Source: Stappia sp. 28M-7 (GTDB taxonomy: Bacteria; Pseudomonadota; Alphaproteobacteria; Rhizobiales; Stappiaceae). From it: a stretch of DNA of 64,000 nt. The notes beneath the pieces are model-generated. The model saw only the letters and a list, made by a program, of their open reading frames with translations, did not search any database and was not told the DNA's origin. Location: NCBI RefSeq assembly GCF_014252955.1, contig NZ_JACMIA010000001.1:2440258-2504257 (forward strand), in the 5' to 3' direction. Position numbers and translations under genes: made by a program. Positions 1-8,300 of this stretch are shown here, one piece after another (positions within the stretch are counted from its first letter, which is position 1; each line of letters opens with the position of its first letter).

Positions 1-455
1 GAGGCATGAACAGGCGCGGTCGGCGGCGTTTCGGGAATGTTGGCAGGACCCGGCGAATGCTGCCGGATGAAAGCAACGAGCGCCTTCCGATCGGCCTCGA
101 CCTTGAGACCGCGGAACTTCATCCGCGTCCCCTTCACCACGCCGGACGGATCGGCGATGAAACGGGACAGGGCGCCCTCGTCCCAGACGAGACCGCCCTG
201 CCCGGCCTGTTCCATGGCGTCGGAATAGCGGAACCCTTCGAGGGTGCCGGCCCGGCGACCGAAGATATTGTTGAGATAGGGGCCGACCGCGTGCCGGGCC
301 TTCGGCCCGACCTGATGGCAGGACTGGCATTGGCGGAACAGCTTGCTTCCCTGCACCACCAGCTCGTCTCGGGCCTGGGCCGAAAGCTGGCTCCCTGCCC
401 AGGCAACCGCCAGCGCAATGCCCAGCACGCAGAGCCGAACGCCGCTCATTCCCAT
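1..455 (-). CDS. c-type cytochrome, c2/SoxE-like, 3' end outside window
   Basis: This is a partial gene. It starts at 455 with a strong purine-rich Shine-Dalgarno (GGGAGGGGGAG, 7 nt before ATG) and stays open to the window edge, so about 151 codons are visible. The N-terminus is a signal peptide ending near LSAQA, followed by one haem motif CQSCH (Cys43, Cys46, His47). A class I / c2-like fold is suggested by GPYLNNIFGRRAG, the FRYSDAM stretch and TRMKF, which probably supplies the axial Met. It lies 62 bp downstream of soxD in the same direction, so it probably belongs to the sox operon and accepts electrons from Sox proteins in the periplasm. It resembles the C-terminal haem domain that long SoxD proteins carry. 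Assignment to SoxE rather than a generic cytochrome c is inference. Confidence 0.8.
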   Translation of the reverse strand, partial: MGMSGVRLCVLGIALAVAWAGSQLSAQARDELVVQGSKLFRQCQSCHQVGPKARHAVGPYLNNIFGRRAGTLEGFRYSDAMEQAGQGGLVWDEGALSRFIADPSGVVKGTRMKFRGLKVEADRKALVAFIRQHSPGPANIPETPPTAPVHA

Positions 456-517
456 TCTCGCACTCCCCCTCCCAAGGTGACGAGAAATACGCGTGGCCCG
501 CCGCCCGGGCAGACCGT

Positions 518-1180
518 CTAGTCGACGGACATGCCGGCGGCCTCTTCGTCCTCCGGTGTCACGTCGATGATGCGGGCCCGCTTGGTGACCTTCACATCCG
601 TCTTGCAATCCGTCATGCACAGCTCGGCTGTCGCCTTCATCGGCTCTTCCGAACGCGTATCGTCGATGAACCCATCCTCGTTAGGCATCTTGATCGAGCT
701 GAAATTCTCCTTCGAGAGCTCAAACTCCTCATCCGTCACGACGTCGTTCAGATAGAGAAGATACGCGACGATAGCATAGGTTTCATCGGGCGAAAGGCTC
801 TGCGCATTCCCGAAGGGCATGGCCCGGTAGATGTAGTCGTAGACGGTCGACAGATACGGCCAGTAGGAGCCGATCGTCTTCACCGGATCGTGCGACGACA
901 GCGACCCGTTTCCGCCAGCCAGAACCGGCCAACGGCCCGCCCCCTCGCCGAAATCGCCATGGCAAACCGCGCATTGCTCGGAGAAGATGGCTTCGCCCTC
1001 GGCAACGGTTCCCCGTCCCTCCGGCAGCCCCTGCCCGTCCGGGCGCACGTCGATGTCCCAGCCGGCGACCTCTTCGGGAGTGGCCGGCGTTCCAAGGCCG
1101 AGCTTCCCGGCGCTCGCGGGCATCGCTCCCGCAAGAACAAGCGACAGGATCAGAGCGGCGGACTTAAGAGATCTCGACAT
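518..1180 (-). CDS. soxD: SoxD, cytochrome c subunit of sulfane dehydrogenase Sox(CD)2 (monohaem form)
   Basis: The product is a 220-residue periplasmic cytochrome that takes electrons from the molybdenum subunit SoxC. A signal peptide (MSRSLKSAALILS...MPASA) marks the start at 1180. The reading frame runs further upstream, but that part lies within soxC. One haem site is visible, CAVCH (Cys70, Cys73, His74), with MPFG (Met121) a likely axial ligand. Well-studied SoxD proteins such as that of Paracoccus are longer and carry two haems, so this protein lacks the second domain. The next gene downstream encodes a separate cytochrome. The start overlaps the end of soxC by 17 bp, which implies translational coupling. 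Confidence 0.9.
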   Translation of the reverse strand: MSRSLKSAALILSLVLAGAMPASAGKLGLGTPATPEEVAGWDIDVRPDGQGLPEGRGTVAEGEAIFSEQCAVCHGDFGEGAGRWPVLAGGNGSLSSHDPVKTIGSYWPYLSTVYDYIYRAMPFGNAQSLSPDETYAIVAYLLYLNDVVTDEEFELSKENFSSIKMPNEDGFIDDTRSEEPMKATAELCMTDCKTDVKVTKRARIIDVTPEDEEAAGMSVD

Positions 1181-2453
1181 TTTCAACGCTCCCGTTGGCC
1201 TTGACCTCCCAGGTCTGGATACCATTGTTGTGATAGATGGAGTTGGTGCCGCGCGCCGCGCGCAGTTCGTCCTTGGTCGGCTGCACGAAGCCCGCATCGT
1301 CATAGGCGCGCGACTGCAGCAGCAGCGGCGACCCGTCCCAATCGAACTCGTAGTAGAAGCGATGCAGCGCCTTCGGCAGGCTCGGCCCGTCGATCCGTGC
1401 CTGGTGCCAGTTGCGCCCGCCGTCGGTGGTCACATCCACCCGGGTGATCCGCCCGTTGCCCGACCAGGCAAGGCCCGTCAGGACCGTCTGGCCGCGGCCG
1501 TGCAGGATCGGCGCCTGGGGGCTCGGATTGGTGATCACCGACTTGGTGTCCATCACCCAGGTAAAGCGCCGCGCCTTGCCGCTTTCCAGCAGGTCCGTGT
1601 ATTTCGACGTCTCCTCGCGAGCATGCCACGGCTCGTCGCCCACCTCGATGCGGCGCAGCCACTTGACCCACATGTTGCCTTCCCAGCCCGGCACCACCAG
1701 GCGTGCGGGATAGCCCTGTTCGGGGCGCAGCGCCTCGCCGTTCATCTTGAACGCGACCATGCAGTCGTCGAGCGCCTTTTCCATCGGGATCGAGCGGTTC
1801 ATACCGGCGGAATCTCCGCCCTCCGGCATGATCCAGCGGCCGTTGGTCTTCACCCCCGCCTCTTCCAGCAGGTATTTCAGCGGCACGCCCGTATACATGA
1901 CGCAATGGACCATGCCGTGGGTGAACTGGCAGCCGTTCAGCTGGGCACCGCGCCACTCCATGCCGGAATTGGCAGCGCATTCCAGGAAGTACAGCCGGTT
2001 CTCGCGCGGGAAGCGCTTCAGGTCGTCCAGCGTGAAGACCAGCGGCGTATCGACCAGACCGTTGATCATCAGCCGGTAGTCGGTCGGATTGACATCGGCC
2101 ACGCCGCCGTGATGACGCTCGAAGCACAGGCCGTTCGGAGTGATGATGCCGTCCAGCTCGTGCAGCGGCGTGAAGTTCACCGAACTCTCGCGCGAGGCCG
2201 TCAGCCATTCGACGCTGCGACGCACGACATGCGCCTCATGCTCGGAAGGCATGCCGTAGGGCGCCGCATCCACGCCCGCGCCCAGATAGCGGCTCCAATC
2301 GGCGACATTCGGCGGCAGGTTGTCGGGATTGACCTCCGAGGCACGGGCAAGACCGCCTGTCGCGACCAGTCCGCCGGCGGCAAGGCCCGCCTTCAGAAGC
2401 GACCGGCGGCCCGGGTTTGCCAGCACGCCCTCAGGTCCTGGTGTTTTTTTCAT
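1164..2453 (-). CDS. soxC: SoxC, molybdopterin sulfane dehydrogenase subunit
   Basis: This is the molybdenum-containing subunit of Sox(CD)2, of the sulfite-oxidase family, which oxidises the sulfane sulfur left on SoxY during thiosulfate oxidation in the periplasm. Counted from an upstream ATG at 2471, a Tat-type signal (GRRSLLKAG, residues 21-29) precedes the molybdopterin domain with the Mo-ligating cysteine in LECAANSG (Cys165), then the Mo-co dimerisation domain. I chose the ATG at 2453 because GGAGG lies 5 nt before it; the 2471 ATG has no ribosome site. The length (429 residues) is normal. soxB is upstream and soxD overlaps downstream. Cofactor supply needs MoaC and MoeA, both encoded near 28 kb. 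Confidence 0.95.
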   Translation of the reverse strand: MKKTPGPEGVLANPGRRSLLKAGLAAGGLVATGGLARASEVNPDNLPPNVADWSRYLGAGVDAAPYGMPSEHEAHVVRRSVEWLTASRESSVNFTPLHELDGIITPNGLCFERHHGGVADVNPTDYRLMINGLVDTPLVFTLDDLKRFPRENRLYFLECAANSGMEWRGAQLNGCQFTHGMVHCVMYTGVPLKYLLEEAGVKTNGRWIMPEGGDSAGMNRSIPMEKALDDCMVAFKMNGEALRPEQGYPARLVVPGWEGNMWVKWLRRIEVGDEPWHAREETSKYTDLLESGKARRFTWVMDTKSVITNPSPQAPILHGRGQTVLTGLAWSGNGRITRVDVTTDGGRNWHQARIDGPSLPKALHRFYYEFDWDGSPLLLQSRAYDDAGFVQPTKDELRAARGTNSIYHNNGIQTWEVKANGSVENVEIS

Positions 2454-2537
2454 CTCGTCCTCCGCAGGCATCTTTTCAGATACGCGATTTCATATGATTG
2501 AACATTAAGGGCGGAGCTGTACTCCGCATCCGTTCTC

Positions 2538-4232
2538 TCAGATTCCGGTGACGCGCACGGCGCGGTTCGGCTCCAGCGTGACCGTGCCGCGATCCTTCAG
2601 ATGGGCCTCGACCACATCCCAGATCGCCGGGCCTTCCGTCCCCTCGTTTACGCTGGCCCAGCCGGTCACCACATAGCTCTTGCTGGCCTCGACGGCTGAG
2701 CCGTCGGCGATGATCGTCATGTCGGAAATCCGGCTGCCGATCTCCTTGGTGGGATCGATCGAATAAGCCATGCCGCCGACGCGCACCATGTCGCCGCCCT
2801 GCTGGTAGTAGGGATCGGCATTGAAGAGATTGTCGGCCACGTCCTCGAGAATGTCCTTCAGCATCGCGCCGGTCATCTCAGAGCGGTAGGCCGCCGGATA
2901 GGTCATCGAGGTTGCGTTGTGCAGGTCCTCGACGGTGATCGGCTTGCCGGCCGGAACCGACGTCCCCCAACGGAAGCCCGGCGACAGGGCGATCTGCGCC
3001 TCGCGCTGCTCCAGCAGGGCATCGCAGATGAGATCGTCGAACGTGCCGTTGAAGTTGCCGCGCCGGTAGAGCAGCGTTTCGGTCGTCGCCAGTTCGCGCG
3101 CAAGCTCGTCCGCATAGGGTGCGCGGACCTTTTCCACCAGCGCCGCCATCTCCGCGTCCGGCGCGATGACGTCCGAGAAGATCGGGATCAGCCGGTAGCG
3201 GAAGTCCTTCACCTCGCCGCCCTGCACATCGAGATCGAGGCGCGAGACGAACTTGCCGTTGGAGCCGGTGGCGACCAGGAGCGTCTTGCCCACCTTCACC
3301 GGCTCGGGCAGCGCATCATGCGTGTGGCCGGTGAGGATCACGTCGAGGCCGGTGACCCGGCTCGCCAGCTTGCGGTCGACGTCGAAGCCGTTATGCGACA
3401 GCAGGACGACGAGCTCCGCACCTTCCGCGCGCACCGCGTCGATATTGGCCTGAACCTCCTCCTCGCGGATGCCGAACGACCAGTCGGGCATCATCCAGCG
3501 CGGATTGGCGACCGGCGTGTAGGGGAAGGCCTGGCCGATTACGGCGACCTTGATCCCGCCGCGCTCGAAGATGCGATAGGGCTCGAAGACCGCCTCGTCC
3601 CATTCGGTGTCGCGAATATTGCTGCCGAGGAAGGCATAGGGAAGTCCCTCGACCAGTTCCTTGACGCGCTCCGCGCCATAGGTGAACTCCCAATGGCCGG
3701 TCATGGCGTCGGGCGCCAGCGCGTTCATGACCTCGATCATGTCCATGCCGCCGGTCTTCAGCGAGGTATAGCTGCCCTGCCAGGTGTCGCCGCCGTCGAG
3801 GAACAGCATCCGGTCTTCGCGCTCGGCGCGGATCGACTTCAGCACGGTGGCGATACGGTCGACACCGCCCATCCGGCCATAGGCGCGCGACAGGGAATCG
3901 AAGTCGACCGAGCTCAGCGCATAGGCTTCCGGAGAGCCCGGCTGCAGGTTGTAGAGCTTGAGGAAATCCTCGCCGGTCACATGCGGCGGCAGGCCCTTCA
4001 CCTCGCCGACGCCCAGATTGGTCGACGGCTCGCGGAAATAGACCGGCATCAACTGGGCATGGATGTCCGTCAGATGCACGAGGGTGACATTGCCGAGCGG
4101 CCGGAACGATAGGAGGTCGTCCTGGCTCAGGCTCTGCTGGGCCGCCAGCCGCGCCCACTGGCCGAAGCCGGAACCGCTGGTCAGGGCACCGGCGGCCACC
4201 GCCGCCATCAGGAACTCACGCCGCGAAATCAT
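2538..4232 (-). CDS. soxB: SoxB, thiosulfohydrolase
   Basis: SoxB is the dimanganese sulfate thiol esterase of the Sox pathway, which hydrolyses sulfate from the thiosulfonate on the SoxY cysteine. The 564-residue protein begins with a Tat signal (SRREFLMAA) and has the 5'-nucleotidase / metallophosphatase fold. Visible metal-binding motifs are TDIHAQ (Asp56, His58), LDGGDTWQG (146-153), MTGHWEF (His180), LLSHNG (277-282) and TGHTHD (301-306). The C-terminal half matches the 5'-nucleotidase C-terminal domain. It sits between soxA and soxC in the usual order. Length and motifs leave little doubt. Confidence 0.96.
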   Translation of the reverse strand: MISRREFLMAAVAAGALTSGSGFGQWARLAAQQSLSQDDLLSFRPLGNVTLVHLTDIHAQLMPVYFREPSTNLGVGEVKGLPPHVTGEDFLKLYNLQPGSPEAYALSSVDFDSLSRAYGRMGGVDRIATVLKSIRAEREDRMLFLDGGDTWQGSYTSLKTGGMDMIEVMNALAPDAMTGHWEFTYGAERVKELVEGLPYAFLGSNIRDTEWDEAVFEPYRIFERGGIKVAVIGQAFPYTPVANPRWMMPDWSFGIREEEVQANIDAVRAEGAELVVLLSHNGFDVDRKLASRVTGLDVILTGHTHDALPEPVKVGKTLLVATGSNGKFVSRLDLDVQGGEVKDFRYRLIPIFSDVIAPDAEMAALVEKVRAPYADELARELATTETLLYRRGNFNGTFDDLICDALLEQREAQIALSPGFRWGTSVPAGKPITVEDLHNATSMTYPAAYRSEMTGAMLKDILEDVADNLFNADPYYQQGGDMVRVGGMAYSIDPTKEIGSRISDMTIIADGSAVEASKSYVVTGWASVNEGTEGPAIWDVVEAHLKDRGTVTLEPNRAVRVTGI

Positions 4233-4376
4233 GCTCGCTCATCCACTCCGGGTCGTTCGCCGCTGTCGCCCGGCTGTGGGCAAAGCGGAGCAGTTGCGCC
4301 GCGGGGGCGCGAACGGGACATGTCTGTTTTCGGCACTGATCGGGGCGGCACGCGCCGCCCCGGATCCGGGTTGCGC

Positions 4377-5231
4377 CTAGTTGCGCACCGCGGGCGTCTC
4401 GACCGAAAGGCCCGTCCCGCGCCAGGCGAGATAGGTCTCCAGCGCGACGAACTCGTCCGATCCCACGTCGTAAGGCTCGGCACGGACATCCGCCATGCAG
4501 CCCTTGAGACGACGATGCAGCGAGCCCATCTTCTGCCACTTCAGCCGGTAGGTCGGGAAGCCGTTGGACTGCCCCTGGCTGAGGTGGTCGGCGCGGATAT
4601 AGTTGCCGTAGTTGCTTTCGTGGCAACTGGCGCAGGCGAGATCCAACTGACCGCTGCGGGTGTAGTAGATCTCCTTGCCCTTGTCCCACCAGCTCTGCAT
4701 GTCGCCCGCCTTGAGGTCGAGCGCGACAGGCATGCCGCGGGACTGCAGGCCGACATAAGCCGTCATGCCCAGCATCTGGTCGGATTCCCATTTCCAGGCA
4801 TCCGCGCCCATGCGCTCGGTCCGACAGGCGTTGACATACTGCTCCAGCGCCATCGGCTTGCCGGCAGCCTCGCTCCATTTCGGCATGGAGGCGCGCACGC
4901 CCTTCATGCTTTCGGAGGCATCGCCATGGCAGCTTTCGCAGGACTTGCCTGCGCTGCCCTCGACCGTCGACCAGAGCGCCTCGCCCTGCTCGACCATCAG
5001 GAAGCCGGGGTTGTTGAAGTCGTCGAGTTCGAGGTCCTGGGTTTCCTTGGTCCTGAACTCGAAGCCGGAGATCACCTCGCTCAGGGGGTGTCCCTCGGGC
5101 GGCGCCACCCGCGTGACGATGGTCGTACCGTCGATGCTCGGCATCTCGGTCTCGTCACCGATCGCGGCTCCCGTCGCCAGGACCGCGATAGCGGCCGTGC
5201 CGGCGATAAGTGTGCCCGCAAGTTTCTTCAT
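4377..5231 (-). CDS. soxA: SoxA, dihaem cytochrome of the SoxAX complex
   Basis: With SoxX, SoxA forms the cytochrome complex that oxidatively couples thiosulfate to the SoxY cysteine. The protein has 284 residues, starts at 5231 after GGGGGAGG, and begins with a signal peptide (MKKLAGTLIAGTAAIAVL). Two haem motifs are present, CESCH (Cys98-His102) and CASCH (Cys200-His204), so this is the dihaem subtype. LKGCMADVR carries Cys245, the position of the modified cysteine that ligates the active-site haem. An in-frame extension to 5300 exists but lies upstream of the signal peptide. soxZ is 86 bp upstream and soxB downstream. Confidence 0.95.
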   Translation of the reverse strand: MKKLAGTLIAGTAAIAVLATGAAIGDETEMPSIDGTTIVTRVAPPEGHPLSEVISGFEFRTKETQDLELDDFNNPGFLMVEQGEALWSTVEGSAGKSCESCHGDASESMKGVRASMPKWSEAAGKPMALEQYVNACRTERMGADAWKWESDQMLGMTAYVGLQSRGMPVALDLKAGDMQSWWDKGKEIYYTRSGQLDLACASCHESNYGNYIRADHLSQGQSNGFPTYRLKWQKMGSLHRRLKGCMADVRAEPYDVGSDEFVALETYLAWRGTGLSVETPAVRN

Positions 5232-5317
5232 ATGCCTCCCCCTGTGATGCGAGCTGCCAACCCGCCTTCTGCCGTTCGAATGTCCACCGGCGACCCCCAT
5301 CGCCGGCAGGGGCCGCC

Positions 5318-5644
5318 TTACTCGACGGTGATCTTGGATTCGCTGGAATAGACCGAGCCGTCATCGTCCACCCAGGTGAACTTGAACGTGCCCGTCTCCG
5401 GCACCTTGGCGCTGAATTCCAGGTAAGGATTGGCCGAGATCGCAGGCTCGAGATCGCAGGAGAAGACGGTCTTCCCGTTGAACTCGCAGGTGAACTTGTT
5501 GATGATCGACCGCGGAATGACATTCCCCTGGTCGTCCTTGCGCTGGCCGGATTCCATCTTGTGGGAAATGAGGGTCTTGATCTGGATGACCTCGTCCTTG
5601 GACGCCGTCTTCGGCACCTTGACGCGGGGCTTGGAACTGGACAT
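5318..5644 (-). CDS. soxZ: SoxZ, partner of the SoxY sulfur carrier
   Basis: This 108-residue protein binds SoxY, and the SoxYZ heterodimer is the periplasmic carrier on which all sulfur intermediates ride. It shows the usual SoxZ features: no signal peptide of its own, PRVKVPKTASKDEVIQIKTLISHKMESG at the N-terminus (shown here in part: KTLISHKMESG), an immunoglobulin-like beta sandwich, and a C-terminal TFKFTWVDDDGS segment. SoxZ is exported with SoxY by the Tat route. AGGAG lies 6 nt before the ATG. It is 52 bp downstream of soxY and upstream of soxA. Confidence 0.95.
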   Translation of the reverse strand: MSSSKPRVKVPKTASKDEVIQIKTLISHKMESGQRKDDQGNVIPRSIINKFTCEFNGKTVFSCDLEPAISANPYLEFSAKVPETGTFKFTWVDDDGSVYSSESKITVE

Positions 5645-5696
5645 CTCGCGCTCCTGCTGGCGATGAATGTAGAAGAATGGATGCAGGCCGGCGGGC

Positions 5697-6149
5697 TTAG
5701 CCGCCGCAGCCGCCGATCGTCACCTTGACGGTCTTGCGGTCCATGAAGACCTTGCCCGTCGACGTCTTGGCCAGCGCGATCACGTCCTGCGTCTTGGCAA
5801 GCCGCATACGGGTGGTGGCATCCGCCGAACCCGACATGGACGTAAAGTGGAACGTCGCCACGCCCGGCTGCGGGTTACCGGCCGCCAGCAGCATGACGGA
5901 GGTCACGTGGTCGGCCTCGGTCATCGGACTGTCGACGGAAACGCCGATCGGCACGGTGTTGCCGTTCTCGGCGATCTCCGGCGCGGACAGCGAAACGGTG
6001 CCCGTCTCGATGGAGGCACCGCCGGCAAAGGCGTCGATCGCCGCCTGCACCTTGGCGTCTTCCGCCGATGCGAAGCGCGGCAGCCCGGTCATTCCGAGAA
6101 CGGCGGCTCCCGCACCCAGGGCCAGCGCCTGGCGTCGTGTCATGTTCAT
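5697..6149 (-). CDS. soxY: SoxY, covalent sulfur-carrier protein
   Basis: SoxY carries thiosulfate-derived sulfur on a C-terminal cysteine. The 150-residue precursor begins with a Tat signal (MTRRQALALGAG) and ends in the diagnostic swinging arm GGCGG, whose Cys148 is the attachment site. The reading frame ends immediately after this motif, as in characterised SoxY proteins. An AGGA sequence lies about 7 nt before the ATG at 6149. It is followed by soxZ, with which it forms the carrier heterodimer. Confidence 0.97.
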   Translation of the reverse strand: MNMTRRQALALGAGAAVLGMTGLPRFASAEDAKVQAAIDAFAGGASIETGTVSLSAPEIAENGNTVPIGVSVDSPMTEADHVTSVMLLAAGNPQPGVATFHFTSMSGSADATTRMRLAKTQDVIALAKTSTGKVFMDRKTVKVTIGGCGG

Positions 6150-6205
6150 CTTGAGTTCCTCGCGAAAGATCGACTGGTCGCGGCAGCCCGTCCGGCGTCC
6201 GCGGC

Positions 6206-6661
6206 TTAATCCTTGAGCGTCATCAGATAGGCGACCACATCCTCGACCTGCTGCGCGGTCATGATGGTCTTTCCGGCGAATTTCTCTGCCACCCGGTGGA
6301 AACCGTCATTGCGATAAAAGGCCGGCATCACGGTGCCCTCGTAGACCATCTTCGGGTTGACGATGATCATGCGCAGGGTGGCTTCGTCCCAGCGATCGGC
6401 TACGCCGTCGAGCGGCGGGCCGACCTCGCCGTGGAATTGCTGGTCGGACAGTTCCGTCGCCGTATGGCAGGCGACGCAGTTGCCGAGCCGGCGGTCAATC
6501 ACCGCCTTGCGGCCGGCGGCCGGATCACCGGGAACGCCTGTCAGCGATTTCGGAATGGTTCCGTCGACAACTTCGTAGGACACGATGTCTTCGGCAGCAG
6601 CCGCTGCAACGCCTGCAAGCAGGACGCACGCGGCCGTCATACCCCTACGAAAGAGGCTCAT
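6206..6661 (-). CDS. soxX: SoxX, monohaem cytochrome of the SoxAX complex
   Basis: SoxX is the electron-transfer partner of SoxA. The 151-residue precursor starts at 6661, after GGAAGG, and has a signal peptide (MSLFRRGMTAACVLLAGVAAAAA). One haem motif CVACH (Cys62, Cys65, His66) and the Met of VMPAF (Met112) supply the low-spin haem. The open frame extends upstream to 6784, but that part has no signal-peptide logic and crosses a probable operator at 6791. It is the first structural sox gene after soxV; soxW, which lies here in Paracoccus-type clusters, is absent. Confidence 0.94.
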   Translation of the reverse strand: MSLFRRGMTAACVLLAGVAAAAAEDIVSYEVVDGTIPKSLTGVPGDPAAGRKAVIDRRLGNCVACHTATELSDQQFHGEVGPPLDGVADRWDEATLRMIIVNPKMVYEGTVMPAFYRNDGFHRVAEKFAGKTIMTAQQVEDVVAYLMTLKD

Positions 6662-6790
6662 GGGCTGTTTTCCTTCCCTCTGACCGGCTTGCGCCAGCGT
6701 CAGGCCGCGTTCCCGGCCTTGTCTTCTTGGCGGTCGATTCAACCGACCTGATGAAACCGTAGCACCATCGGGAAAGGCAATCAATTCACA

Positions 6791-6808
6791 TATTCATTTA
6801 TGAGAATA
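6791..6808. promoter_or_regulatory. candidate SoxR operator upstream of soxX
   Basis: A perfect dyad TATTC-N8-GAATA sits in the soxV-soxX gap, 130 bp before the soxX start, in unusually AT-rich sequence. ArsR-family sulfide sensors related to SoxR (SqrR, BigR) recognise ATTC-N8-GAAT-like sites. SoxR of other alphaproteobacteria is reported to act just upstream of soxX. The function here is inferred. Confidence 0.6.
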
Positions 6809-6848
6809 CATTGATGCGACCGCATTCCCCCCAGGATGCGGCACCAGC

Positions 6849-7589
6849 TTAGCCGATGACGGCAAGAGCGGGAAACGTTTCGAGCAGCCAGAAGGAAAAA
6901 CGGGCCATCTGGCCGGTCATGAAGGCAACGCCGGTGACGATCATGAACACGCCCATCACCCGCTCCACCGTCACCATATGCTTGCGGAAGCGACGCATGA
7001 ACCGCATGAACGGGCCGGCAAACAGGCCCGCAATCAGGAACGGCACGCCGATCCCCAAGGCATAGGAGCCGAGCAGGACGGCTCCCTGCAATACGGATTC
7101 CTCGGTGCCGGCAACGAACAGGATCGCCGCCAGTATCGGCCCGACGCAGGGCGTCCAGCCGAAGGCGAAGGCAAGGCCGATCACATAGGCGCCGAGCAAG
7201 CCGGCGGGCTTTCGCTCCACATGCACGCGCGCCTCCCGGTACAGCAGGCCGATGCGGAAGACGCCTAGGAAGTGAAGGCCCATCACGATGATCGCCGCGC
7301 CTGCGACATAGCCGAGCACCTGGATGTGCTGCGTGACGAACTGGCCGATGAAGGAGGCGCTGGCCCCCATCGCCACGAAGACCGTCGAGAAGCCCAGGAC
7401 GAAAGCAAGCGATGCAAAGAACACCTTGCGCGGATCCGCCTTTTCCTCCTCGCCCTCGCCCGTCAGCTCGTCGAGGGAGACGCCGGCGAGAAAGCCGAGA
7501 TAGGGCGGAACCAGCGGCAGCACGCAGGGAGAGACGAAGGAGAGGAGGCCTGCGAAAAACGCGCCGATGACTGTGACGTCCTGAAACAT
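6849..7589 (-). CDS. soxV: SoxV, CcdA-family thiol-disulfide transporter
   Basis: This is a 246-residue inner-membrane protein with six predicted spans that moves reducing equivalents from cytoplasmic thioredoxin to the periplasm. The redox-active cysteines lie in the first span (SFVSPCVLPL) and in the fourth (GWTPCVGPILAA), the two hallmark motifs of CcdA/SoxV. In Paracoccus-type systems it reduces a periplasmic thioredoxin that keeps SoxYZ active. Here that partner would be SoxS, encoded divergently, because no soxW follows. AGGTAGG lies just upstream of the ATG. Confidence 0.9.
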   Translation of the reverse strand: MFQDVTVIGAFFAGLLSFVSPCVLPLVPPYLGFLAGVSLDELTGEGEEEKADPRKVFFASLAFVLGFSTVFVAMGASASFIGQFVTQHIQVLGYVAGAAIIVMGLHFLGVFRIGLLYREARVHVERKPAGLLGAYVIGLAFAFGWTPCVGPILAAILFVAGTEESVLQGAVLLGSYALGIGVPFLIAGLFAGPFMRFMRRFRKHMVTVERVMGVFMIVTGVAFMTGQMARFSFWLLETFPALAVIG

Positions 7590-7705
7590 GAGCCTACCTG
7601 CTTGCTGTCTGGGACCGGGTGGGACGCCGAGGTGAGCGGCGAACTGATATCGCCCGGCATAACGGATACACGCTACACGGCAATGTGACCCCTTGCCTCA
7701 ACTCG

Positions 7706-7723
7706 TATTCCCCTTTTCGCATA
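7706..7723. promoter_or_regulatory. candidate SoxR operator between soxV and soxS
   Basis: TATTC-N8-GCATA differs by one base from the perfect TATTC-N8-GAATA dyad upstream of soxX. It lies midway between the divergent soxV and soxS starts (117 and 69 bp away), the second place where SoxR control is expected. Operator status is inferred from the matching motif and position. Confidence 0.5.
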
Positions 7724-7791
7724 TGATCCACTTGTTTTGGTATAGGCTCGCGGGATAGACGTGTCCCCTCACCTTTTGGCGAGCAGGAAGA

Positions 7792-8199
7792 ATGACGATG
7801 CGCTGGCCGGCCATGAAACTGACCCTGATTCTGGTGACGGCCCTTGCTGTTTTCGCCGCTCCGCAGGCGCGCGCGGCCGAACTCGTCATGTTCGAACAGA
7901 AGGGCTGCGAGTGGTGCGCCCGCTGGCACGCGGAGATCGGGCCGATCTACCCGAAGACCGAGGAAGGCCGGCAGGCGCCACTTCGTCGCGTCGACATCCA
8001 CGAACCGATGCCCGATGATCTGGCGTGGATGAAGGGCGAGCGGTTCACACCGAGCTTCGCGTTGATCGAGGACGGACGCGAGATCGGCCGCATTCGCGGC
8101 TATCCGGGAGAAGACTTCTTCTGGGGCCTTCTCGGCCGGATGATCGAGGAGTTGCGACCGTCCGCAGACGATACGCAGGAGCGGCCCGCCGCCGGCTGA
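7792..8199 (+). CDS. soxS: SoxS, periplasmic thioredoxin-like protein
   Basis: This 135-residue secreted protein has a signal peptide (MKLTLILVTALAVFAAPQARA) and a CEWC redox motif (Cys39, Cys42) in the context FEQKGCEWCARW. SoxS proteins with this kind of motif reduce the SoxY cysteine when it becomes blocked, and receive electrons through SoxV. AGGA precedes the ATG at 7792; an in-frame ATG at 7798 is an equally good start. It heads a plus-strand operon soxS-soxR-soxT, divergent from soxV. Confidence 0.88.
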   Translation: MTMRWPAMKLTLILVTALAVFAAPQARAAELVMFEQKGCEWCARWHAEIGPIYPKTEEGRQAPLRRVDIHEPMPDDLAWMKGERFTPSFALIEDGREIGRIRGYPGEDFFWGLLGRMIEELRPSADDTQERPAAG

Positions 8200-8300
8200 C
8201 CTGCGAGCGGATGCGATACGCACCCGAGCCCTGTATACTGAGCAGCACAACTTTTCCGCCCGCGCCACGCGCGAGCGGGCCGACGACAAGGGACACGCAT

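Noticed and set aside
1164-1303. Possible frameshift or longer soxD reaching upstream into soxC
   Set aside because: The signal peptide starts cleanly at 1180 and the upstream part is the out-of-frame image of soxC.
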